Shown piece after piece: positions 1-7,900 of a DNA stretch of 20,747 nucleotides (position 1 is the first letter of the stretch; each line of letters opens with the position of its first letter). The stretch comes from a virus, in the IMG/VR virus record IMGVR_UViG_3300028548_000287, positions 1 to 20,747 of that record. One strand, 5' to 3'. The position numbers and the translations under genes are program-made. The notes beneath the pieces are model-generated. The model searched no databases and was not told the origin of the DNA. It saw only the letters and a list, made by a program, of their open reading frames with translations.

Positions 1-83
1 GAGAAGTTAAAGTTTCCGTCAAAGAATACTGTATCAGTAAAAGTGTTTTCTGCAGTAATAGTTTTAGTAACGTAAGTAGTCAT
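1..83 (-). CDS. Small phage protein, N-terminal part only (cut by left edge)
   Basis: An open frame starts at ATG (complement of 81-83) and runs off the left edge with 27 whole codons visible. It begins MTTYVTKTITAENTFTDTVF and continues to a DGNFNF stretch. A good ribosome site, AAGGAG at 90-95 (complement), lies 6 nt before the start, and the start follows the stop of the upstream 85-aa gene by one base, so it is very likely real and co-translated. The Thr-rich, beta-strand-like opening resembles the N-terminus of small phage structural proteins that continue with a 'SxSGTWxGTVTLQRSFDGG' type core. That resemblance is from memory and the diagnostic part is outside the window. Function unknown; a minor virion or tail-tip protein is a guess from position. 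Confidence 0.7.
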   Translation of the reverse strand, partial: MTTYVTKTITAENTFTDTVFFDGNFNF

Positions 84-84
84 C

Positions 85-342
85 TTATTCTCCTTGCGCG
101 TCTAAGTGAGCTTGATATGCGGCCTTAGCTTCGTCTGTAAATACAGCGTTAGCAATTGCTACAACATCAGCATCTTCGCTAGAAAGGTCTGCATCAGGTG
201 TAAGAATATGACGATGGAAGTTTCTTGATATTTCTTGATCGTCTCTGCTAATAATAGTTGCAGTGCGTACCTGAACCACTGGATACCCTGCTAATTGTAA
301 TACTTCTATTTTGTCGTTCATTGTTTCTTCTGTAAGTGCCAT
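85..342 (-). CDS. Conserved small phage protein downstream of tailspike (85 aa)
   Basis: This 85-aa protein begins MALTEETMNDKIEV and is acidic, with a central strand-like part (YPVVQVRTATIISRDDQEI), the string SRNFHRHILTPDADLS at about residues 39-54, and an Ala-rich helix at the C-terminus. Similar small proteins with an 'FHRHVLTP' core occur, as I recall, in cyanophages and other marine phages near tail genes; their function is not known. The start is set by AAGGA at 350-354 (complement). The 16 bases covering this site and the ATG are repeated exactly in front of the upstream tailspike gene. It lies 52 nt after the tailspike stop. A second Met at residue 8 is a possible but less well placed start. 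No catalytic motif or membrane segment is visible. Confidence 0.85.
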   Translation of the reverse strand: MALTEETMNDKIEVLQLAGYPVVQVRTATIISRDDQEISRNFHRHILTPDADLSSEDADVVAIANAVFTDEAKAAYQAHLDAQGE

Positions 343-352
343 GTTTATTTCC
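337..352 (-). repeat. Direct repeat of a translation-start cassette, copy 1
   Basis: The 16 bases TGCCATGTTTATTTCC (plus-strand reading) at 337-352 are identical to 2144-2159. On the minus strand the unit is GGAAATAAACATGGCA, comprising the ribosome site, the ATG and the Ala codon. It starts the 85-aa gene. Confidence 0.8.
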
Positions 353-394
353 TTAGTTTATCGCCAAAATTGGCCTGTCCACCCGCTAGGGGCA

Positions 395-2149
395 TTAAAG
401 ATTACCTTCTGAAACCCAAGTTCCAGCATTTCCTGAAACTGTGCAATAAAACCCTTTGGGTTGACCGATAACAGGCTTGATCTTTTTAATGTATTGACCA
501 GCTACGCCTGTACCATTTACAGGACTTATTTTATGTCTTCTATCACTTGCGTAGTGTGGGCCAAGATCAGTAACCGCAACTGATTCAGTAGGAACATATC
601 CACCCGAATAAAATGCGCCATATAATCCAGCTGACTGGCTATCCCCAATAATAACCTGATTACCATAGAACTCTAGACCTGATCCGCCAACTGCCGCAAT
701 AGCACACACATTAAAATCTGTATATGCAGATACATCAGTCTTTGAAAACAAGGATACTCTTACAAACTTAGTGTCTGGGATATTGATAGTATCTACTGTT
801 ACTAACGAAGCTAACCTGCCCATCTGAAATACTACATCTTCGCCACCTGATGTAAGTGATCGGACAAACACTGACCACCCTATAACTGTATTAGCGGCAG
901 GAGATCCCATTAATGGAAATACATCTTGATACCATCTTCTATTTCCAGTGGGTGAAGTAAATTTTTCAATTAACCCTTCTTTAAATGGGCCTGTCCTACT
1001 TGGCGTACCTACTACTGTTGCTTGCGTTAGGCCGTCTGTAGTAACAGATGACATATCGGTACTTTCACTAAAGTAATTAGTAACAGGAAACTCTGACCAA
1101 GTTGTTTGATTATCATAAGTAAAGTCACTATTGTCGCAATTAATTAAATTATTGTCTCCGTAGTCCACCCATAAATTCTTTAGTATGGTATTACTAAGTC
1201 CTGTTGTACTAAACTTAACTTTGCAATTATTGGCCGATGCGGTAAGTTCAAGCACCCTGATCCCGACACCCATTTCTATTCCATCTATTTCGCAATTCTT
1301 TCCCGTAATTTGCACAAGGTAAGTTTTGCTTGCAAGAACCTCTACACCTAACTGCGTTACTAGGGGATGAATTATTCTGTTGCGATTACCGCCCAGAATT
1401 AAATACGGATTAGTGCTAGATCTTGCAGTACATGACTCAAATCGGGGTTGGATAAACGTATTTCCACTACCATCATACAGCTTAGTGCTTGCCATTTGCT
1501 CTGAGCCTTCAAATATACAGTTAATGAACGTACTATCACTCATGCCATTTGTATAAAGTGGCACAGCGTTATTATCTGTATTGCCACCAAAGAAGTGCAT
1601 ACCAGTAAATGTTTGATTGTTGGAAGTTGACGAAGGGTTTCCTTGAATGCCTACCCCATACTGCCTAAAGAAAATATCAGAGAAAGATACACCAAAGGTA
1701 TTGCTTAAATAAATACCATGCCCAACCTCGTTAATTTCAAGCCCTCTAAAACTACCTGATTTAACATTGGCTAAATAGATCGCGTGGTAATTATTGGCCC
1801 TATCCCCTGTAATTGCCATATTTTCTATCCCAAATGACATAGGTAGTTTTGTAGCATTTTGAGCGCCAAGGTCTACATTAATAGCATACGTTCCAGATGA
1901 TGATGTATTGTTAGAAATTTGAGTTGATCTTTTTCCTGCGCCTTTAAGGATTATGTTGTACTGCGTAATTGTAAGCGCACACTTATAAATTCCTATTGGA
2001 AAGAAAACAGTGCCTCCAGAGGGAAGCGAGCTAATGGCATTATGAATAGCCGCAGTGTCATCTGTAGCACCATCGCCAGTAGCGCCAAAGTCAAGCACAT
2101 TGACTAAAGCCCCTGAGATCATATTGTTTGTTGCTTTAGTTAATGCCAT
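395..2149 (-). CDS. Tailspike protein, pectate-lyase-type beta helix with C-terminal carbohydrate-binding-like region
   Basis: This 584-aa protein probably binds and may cleave surface polysaccharide of the host. A very short N-terminus (MALTKATNNMISGA) leads straight into VNVLDFGATGDGATDDTAAI (about residues 16-35), the hallmark opening of phage tailspikes of the pectate lyase superfamily, followed by a beta-helix-like body with many short strands and Asn turns to about residue 330. Residues about 365-540 look like a jelly-roll carbohydrate-binding region (GLIEKFT, RRWYQDVF, WSVFVRS, then LEFYGNQVIIGDSQSAGLY and GYVPTES). The C-terminus, GQPKGFYCTVSGNAGTW, is a common ending of phage fibre proteins. 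It has no long virion-anchor domain, so it probably attaches through the neighbouring 601-aa or 293-aa fibre. The start has AAGGGAA at the normal distance. Catalytic residues cannot be assigned by eye. Confidence 0.9.
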   Translation of the reverse strand: MALTKATNNMISGALVNVLDFGATGDGATDDTAAIHNAISSLPSGGTVFFPIGIYKCALTITQYNIILKGAGKRSTQISNNTSSSGTYAINVDLGAQNATKLPMSFGIENMAITGDRANNYHAIYLANVKSGSFRGLEINEVGHGIYLSNTFGVSFSDIFFRQYGVGIQGNPSSTSNNQTFTGMHFFGGNTDNNAVPLYTNGMSDSTFINCIFEGSEQMASTKLYDGSGNTFIQPRFESCTARSSTNPYLILGGNRNRIIHPLVTQLGVEVLASKTYLVQITGKNCEIDGIEMGVGIRVLELTASANNCKVKFSTTGLSNTILKNLWVDYGDNNLINCDNSDFTYDNQTTWSEFPVTNYFSESTDMSSVTTDGLTQATVVGTPSRTGPFKEGLIEKFTSPTGNRRWYQDVFPLMGSPAANTVIGWSVFVRSLTSGGEDVVFQMGRLASLVTVDTINIPDTKFVRVSLFSKTDVSAYTDFNVCAIAAVGGSGLEFYGNQVIIGDSQSAGLYGAFYSGGYVPTESVAVTDLGPHYASDRRHKISPVNGTGVAGQYIKKIKPVIGQPKGFYCTVSGNAGTWVSEGNL

Positions 2150-2159
2150 GTTTATTTCC
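2144..2159 (-). repeat. Direct repeat of a translation-start cassette, copy 2
   Basis: Exact second copy of the 16-base unit at 337-352; here it starts the 584-aa tailspike gene. Both proteins therefore begin MALT although they are otherwise unrelated. Confidence 0.8.
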
Positions 2160-2171
2160 CTTGAATAAAAT

Positions 2172-3053
2172 TTATACTGCCGTAATGTATGTCAAGCTAA
2201 CTACATACTCGTAGGAATTTGTCCATGTAATAGCATTATTGGTTGCACCATTTATCTGAATGCTACTGGATAAACGTCCGTACCAATTATTGCCAGTTAT
2301 TGCTTCTTCCCTAGCTACTCCAAGGTATACGGCGGTGGCGACTGGTGCAAATGGCAAGCTGGATATAAACATTTTTCCTGCGGCAGTACCTACATCTGTC
2401 AATACAACACTAGCTGTAATCGTCACGCTACGACCTATTTTGGTGTAGGTTCCAGATGATGTATACGTTGTTATTGCGCCTGTTTGTGAGGTAGCCGTCG
2501 GCGTCCATACACCCTCCTCGTAATCATCAAGTAGCTCAGAGGTGCCAGTGCCAGAGGTAGGTGAAAAGTCGATGCCCTGACCAGACGGAAATTGTAAATT
2601 ACCGCTATTGGTAAATACTGCGCTTTCAGTAGGAGTCTGGTTATCTGCGCTTGCAGTTGTTAAACGACCAATCCGCAAGTTTCCAGAAGTATCTGTTTTA
2701 ATAACAGTACCAAGCAGACCTAAAGTTTTGTAAGTATTGCCATTAGTTCCCGGCCCTGCATTAAACGCAATGTAAGGTGATCCACTACCAGTTTCAGCAC
2801 CCATCGTTGAAGGATAACCAGAGTTGTTAGGATGGCCCCATTCAAAAGAACCACCAGCGTTTCTAGCAGACGAAAGAACATTGTAACTAGGCGCAATATC
2901 TCCAAGTTTTAGAGAATCAGCTTTAAGAGTACCGTCTACCGTGAGATCGGAAGTAATATCTATGTCGCCATCAAAGGTCAATTGTCCCTCGATAGTTACG
3001 TCATTAAATGTGGGGTTGCGGCCGAAGACACCACCATTTTGTTTAATGCTCAT
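2172..3053 (-). CDS. Tail fibre protein with DxTVDGTL-type repeats and LLDDYEEGVWTPT domain (293 aa)
   Basis: Residues 15-45 contain short repeats of the type FNDVTIEGQLTFDGDIDITS and DLTVDGTL, typical of fibrous phage shaft proteins. The middle is Gly/Ser/Asn-rich. At residues 173-185 it has ELLDDYEEGVWTP, the start of a small C-terminal beta domain found at the tips of many phage fibres (with YTKIGRSVTIT further on). These features support a trimeric fibre or tip protein; receptor binding is inferred. The gene sits between two beta-helix proteins, 22 nt before the 584-aa tailspike and 11 nt after the 601-aa fibre. The ATG is preceded by AAGGA. It has no recognisable virion anchor and no C-type lectin fold, so it does not resemble the variable receptor-binding protein Mtd of BPP-1. 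Confidence 0.87.
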   Translation of the reverse strand: MSIKQNGGVFGRNPTFNDVTIEGQLTFDGDIDITSDLTVDGTLKADSLKLGDIAPSYNVLSSARNAGGSFEWGHPNNSGYPSTMGAETGSGSPYIAFNAGPGTNGNTYKTLGLLGTVIKTDTSGNLRIGRLTTASADNQTPTESAVFTNSGNLQFPSGQGIDFSPTSGTGTSELLDDYEEGVWTPTATSQTGAITTYTSSGTYTKIGRSVTITASVVLTDVGTAAGKMFISSLPFAPVATAVYLGVAREEAITGNNWYGRLSSSIQINGATNNAITWTNSYEYVVSLTYITAV

Positions 3054-3064
3054 TATGTTTTTCC

Positions 3065-4870
3065 TTATGTGTCTGTTGAGATAGTTTTAACTGTACCATC
3101 GCCAAATTTAATTTTTAAATCACCGTCTGCTGTATCAATGTAAATACTTGCAAATCCAGATTCGGTAGATGGCACACTAACCCCATCAGTGACTTGTAAG
3201 ATACTTCCTCTAGCTTTTCCTCCAATCAAAAAATCATTTGGAGTTCCAGAGTTACTTAAAAATATACTGTTAACCCAGAATTGTTGAACAGTAACTCCAC
3301 TAGCTAAACTACCTTGGACAATTACAGTGTCTGCACTAGACGCATTAGTAATGTTTGCAGAAAAAACAGCCGAATTTAAATTGCCAAAATTTAAGTTATC
3401 TAAAGCCGCACCGTCAATAGAAGCTCCGTCTATATTTACATAATTAGATTTGTTGCTAGATGTTCCGGTTATAACTATTTTTCCGCTAGTTCCTCCAGCA
3501 GGGAACGTGTCACAAGATGTCATATGCAACGCAACTACGCTTTTTGCATACACTCCAGCAATAGAGCCGCCAAATATTGAACAGTTAGAAATAAACGTAT
3601 CTCTAACTCCAGTTGGACTACTAGTCCGCAAACTTCCGTCAATATAAATTTTATAATTGTCTGTATTGTTGCTAGTTAAATATAAATTTGAAAATCTGCA
3701 AAAGTCAGGAGCGCCAGATGAATTAGCAATTAATGAAATTAAACAACCACTTAAACTCGGAACACCATTTGACTCTATAGACATTTGGCTGACAGATGAT
3801 CCGTTAGCTCCTGCAACAAAATTAAATAAACCTTGACTAGCGGAACTAACTGTAAAATCCCTAAACAATCTTGTGTTGGCAATGCCATCTCCAACTATAC
3901 TTATAGATGAAGAAATATTATTTGGTTTTGTTGCAAAATGGTATTGACCCGCTGGAAAACGAATAACAACACTGCTTAATCCAGATAATGATGACAGCAT
4001 ATTATTAAATTTAACTGTATTGTCAGTGCCTCCAGTTCCATCAAACCCGAAGTCTTTAACAGATACAGTCTCGCGTAACTTAGTTTGAACAGTAGTAGCT
4101 ACTGCACCAGTACCAGCAGGAAGATAAGACACTAGATCAGAGCTAGTAGACCCTACCGGAAGAGAGGCCGTAACCATGACTTCAATCGTACTTAGGTTAG
4201 GGGGTGCGACAGAAAAAGTAATTGTTGAACCTGACAGGCTATAACCATCTTTCTGCTGATAGACACCATCAATATAAACTTGAGTATTGTTCTCGGAGTG
4301 TGGAACGATTCCTAAAGCAAACGCTGTAGTTGATCCATTACCTGTAAAGTTATAAGCAGACCAAGCCGCAGAGTCATAAGCATCCGCACCTGTTCCAGCA
4401 CTAACTTCAGGCGCACCAGTTGTAGCATTAAAGGATAAGAACTTACCTAACCTATCAGCCTTTAAAGGGATAGTCATGTCAACGCCACTAGTAGGCGGCT
4501 CTACATCTTTAAGTCTTAGGCTACGGTCATTTAAGTTTTCGTTCTGAATAGCGCCAATATAGATTTTATCAAAGTCTTCGTTAACATCATCGGCAAGAAA
4601 CTTACCACTGTTCTGGTAGTTAGTAGTACGGTCTAGCGGCATAGCCAATACAAGGCTCACAATCTGCCCTACAGGGACTCCAGTGTCTAGGACTACTGTG
4701 CCACCAGTTGTAGTGCCAACATTGTTTACAGTGTAACCAGAGGACAATAAGACCCCATTCTGGTATACGTCCATGTCAGTAGCGACCAAAACCCTAAAGG
4801 TATAGGTAAAGCTTGTCTGACTAGCTGTAGCAGTTATGTCATTTCTTGTAATTAATGCCGATACGGTCAT
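3065..4870 (-). CDS. Tail fibre/tailspike with T7 gp17-like N-terminal anchor and beta-helix body (601 aa)
   Basis: This is the probable primary adsorption protein joined to the tail. Residues 1-125 resemble the T7 tail-fibre N-terminal domain that docks on the tail nozzle (FTYTFRVLVATDMDVYQNGV at 21-40, GYTV, PLDRTTNYQNSGKFLADDVN at 78-97, then SLRLKD). Residues about 172-238 form a second, similar beta-sandwich repeat (TAFALGI, VYIDGVYQQKDGY, STITFSVAPP). At about 265-285, LRETVSVKDFGFDGTGGTDN opens a pectate-lyase-type beta helix that runs to about 540. The C-terminus has SIYIDTADGDLKIKFGDGTV, a frequent phage fibre ending. T7 gp17 is of similar length (553 aa). The gene follows a 57-nt gap holding a promoter candidate, and AGGA precedes the ATG. 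Whether the helix is enzymatically active cannot be told from sequence alone. Confidence 0.9.
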   Translation of the reverse strand: MTVSALITRNDITATASQTSFTYTFRVLVATDMDVYQNGVLLSSGYTVNNVGTTTGGTVVLDTGVPVGQIVSLVLAMPLDRTTNYQNSGKFLADDVNEDFDKIYIGAIQNENLNDRSLRLKDVEPPTSGVDMTIPLKADRLGKFLSFNATTGAPEVSAGTGADAYDSAAWSAYNFTGNGSTTAFALGIVPHSENNTQVYIDGVYQQKDGYSLSGSTITFSVAPPNLSTIEVMVTASLPVGSTSSDLVSYLPAGTGAVATTVQTKLRETVSVKDFGFDGTGGTDNTVKFNNMLSSLSGLSSVVIRFPAGQYHFATKPNNISSSISIVGDGIANTRLFRDFTVSSASQGLFNFVAGANGSSVSQMSIESNGVPSLSGCLISLIANSSGAPDFCRFSNLYLTSNNTDNYKIYIDGSLRTSSPTGVRDTFISNCSIFGGSIAGVYAKSVVALHMTSCDTFPAGGTSGKIVITGTSSNKSNYVNIDGASIDGAALDNLNFGNLNSAVFSANITNASSADTVIVQGSLASGVTVQQFWVNSIFLSNSGTPNDFLIGGKARGSILQVTDGVSVPSTESGFASIYIDTADGDLKIKFGDGTVKTISTDT

Positions 4871-4896
4871 TATCTTGTCCTATGTTAAGTGTGCCA

Positions 4897-4925
4897 ATTA
4901 TACTATTTTTAGCGTTATAAATCAT
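4897..4925 (-). promoter_or_regulatory. Promoter candidate before tail fibre gene
   Basis: In the 57-nt gap between the 1372-aa core gene and the fibre gene the minus strand has a perfect TATAAT (4897-4902) with ATGATT 17 nt upstream (4920-4925), a weak -35. Start of transcription would be near 4890, about 20 nt before the fibre ATG. TGATTTATA and an A-rich centre are shared with the capsid promoter candidate at 16057-16086, which raises the likelihood that both are real. Confidence 0.5.
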
Positions 4926-4927
4926 TG

Positions 4928-7900
4928 TTACTTTTCAGCGCGTTTAAGCTCTTCATTAACTTTGTCATTAGCTCGTCTAGCATAATATAAAATTTTATCG
5001 TCTAGAATTTTTAACCGATCCTTTTTTGTGTCTCCATCCATAGCAACATTTTCATAAATTTTATTTCGACTTTTATTTAATTTAGCTATGCTTTTAGCAG
5101 ATCGTTTAATTGTATTGTATGACTTACCCATTACTACATTATCTTGTTTGTATTTAGATTTTTCTTTTCCTTTTAGATCGTCTAAATCAGAATTGTAATA
5201 TTTAGATTCTTGTAATAAATCATAAAAAACTCTAACGCTATCAGAAACATTGCCTGTAGGCTCTCTAACTGTAAATGCTCTAACAATAGGAATGTCCATA
5301 GGGCTTGTAGGCTTTTCTGGAATCTCTTCACCATTCCATTCTTTAACTGAATTTAAAATATAATCACCGGCATCTGTAATGTAATCAGCACTACTTGCAA
5401 ATGTACCTCGCAATGCATTTTCTACAAGAGCGGGAGACATATTTAATTGTTTTCCTAAAGCAATAGACGTTTCAGACGTTCCTTTTGTTTTGCGTTTTTC
5501 TGGTGATAAATCATTCATCCAATCAGGATAAATACTGCGTCCTTGATAAAAATTATAATTAGTAATTGATTCAATGCCTACCCTTAAAGACGGAGGCAAA
5601 AGACTAGTAGCAGAAGGAACAGGGCTAACAGATTTACTTAGTCCTTTAACCGTATCTAACCAAAACTTTTTGCCATCAGTAATTCCTTCCGAATCCATCC
5701 ACATTAAAAATCGTTCTGGAGTTGATCCAAAAATATATCCTAACGAAAACGGTTTAGGTATTCTTCTCCATTCCCCACCACTTTTAAATACCCAAAAGGT
5801 ATCTCTTTGCCATTGAGGAATTTCTAAATATTCTTGCTTTTCCTCTTCTGAAGCACCATGCAAATAATAGCCAGTAATTAATATACTAGGCATTGTAATA
5901 GTTGCTAACGCATACATACTTGTTGCTTTAGGGTTGTCACGCATACTTCTATATAACTTATCCGCACCCTGCATTCCTGCATTAAAAAATGGAACAAACC
6001 TGTTAATCATTTTAGATGCTGATCCACCACGAGCAAAATCTAAAGTTGCATCACGAGATTCAAATCCAGCTTCTAAATCTGACTTGCCAGCTTTCTTAGC
6101 GGCTGAATAAACTCCCAAGCGAACAGATTGCTCTAATGCTAAACTGGCGGCTTCTGGCATTTTCCATGGTTGCGTTAGATATTTAGCTATACGCCCTTTA
6201 GGATTTAACAATTCTTTTTGCGCTTTTTCTAATCCGTTGTCGCTTAATTCCATGTAACTATTAAAAGAACCGCCTGACTGCATCCATTGCTTATACAAAT
6301 CTGCATTTCCCATAATAGCAGTCAATCCTTTAACTGTATCTATAGGAGTAGGTCTGTCAGGGTTCATAATAAAAGCGCCTAACATATCTCTCATTACGTT
6401 TTTAAGCCAAAATTCAGGAACTAATGTAGCACCAGCCCTTAATACAGTCGCAGGAAAAGAAAAGAATTTAGTAATAAATCCTAATTCATCAGGGCGCATT
6501 TGTTCAATGCCTTTTAAGATAGCAGGGTCTACTTTATAAAATTGCTTTTTACCCTTAACAAAAACTGTAATGGCATTTTTAGGATCGTAATTGTCAATTT
6601 GCCTATAAACATCATTTCCTTTTTTGTCTTTAACAATATTTCCATCTGCATCTTTTACAGGAATTCTAGGAACTTTTAACTTTTCAATGTACTCAGGCAT
6701 TACATCTGCCATACTAGCAATAGAAGTAGCTATCCTGTTTTGCCACGCAATGTCAGCAATTCTAAAAGTGTTAGACAATATTTGCTGTATAGGGCTTTTA
6801 ATTTCTAATTCTGATCCAACAATCTTTTTAATTACTTTGTTCAAACTAGCATTAGAAAATATTTGCCGCTTAGAAACTGATCCATATTCTTTATCCATTA
6901 CACGCTGAAATGGTATGTAATTAGGGTTATCTTTAAGAATAGCGTCATAAGTTTCTTTTGCCATGTTTCCACCATCAACTAGCATCTTTAAAATTCGTTG
7001 TTGATAGCTATAAATTTCTTTTGCAAAAGTGTCAAACACGCGAGTTGTTTCGCCATACTTTTCAGCTAAAGCATTTAATGTTTCTAAAGAATCTGCTTTT
7101 TGTTGGTCAGTAACAGTTACATCTTTCCTGTTTACAAGGTCTTCTAAATATCTTTTAGCAATTAAATAATCTTCAAAATCTTTTAACCTTTGCTTTCTAT
7201 TTGTTTCTTTAGGAATTACCATGCTGTCAAAATCATCTAATATTGACTGCAATCCAGCGCCTGTCTCTTCAATGTTACCGTCTTTGTTAATTACAAAGGT
7301 TTTGTTGGTAATCATTGTGGTAGCCATATCCACCACACCAGCATACTGACGAACTAACAAATCAAGTCGCTCTCCAACTTTTTGTGTTTTTCCTCTTACT
7401 CTAGATTCTTTTGCTAAATCTACAAGAGACCCTAGCTTATCAAACCATTTGTAATAAAACTCATTAAAAATACTAGCTTGTGGAGCAACTGCTCTAGGCT
7501 CTACCTCTAGCGGTATTGTATTTGTGGGAAGTAATTCATCAACATTGTTATCCATGTTATCAATGTAATTTTTTACTTCAGATTCAAGTTCTTCTTCCGA
7601 TATTAACTGCTCCTCAGCTTGAAGCTCAATATCTTCAGGCATTATTAAAGAATCAGGGTTATAAGTTTCTACAACAAGAGTATAATCTATTATGTTTTCT
7701 TGTTCTTGTACCGTAAGGTTGTCTACTACTTCCTGAGCTTGTCCTACAGAAAGCCCATCACTAGTTAAGAAATTCATAACTACAGAGCTAGAAGTTTTAA
7801 CGCCACCTACAATAGAGATAAGCCCTGCTTCTAAAAGCAAATCATCTTTAGAAGGAGTAATCCCATCTAGCACTTCGTCAAATGTATAACCTTCTTCTAA

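Noticed and set aside
363-375. Short palindrome GCCAAAATTGGC after the tailspike stop
   Set aside because: The stem is only four or five pairs with a minimal loop and no following T-run on either strand, so it is not convincing as a terminator.
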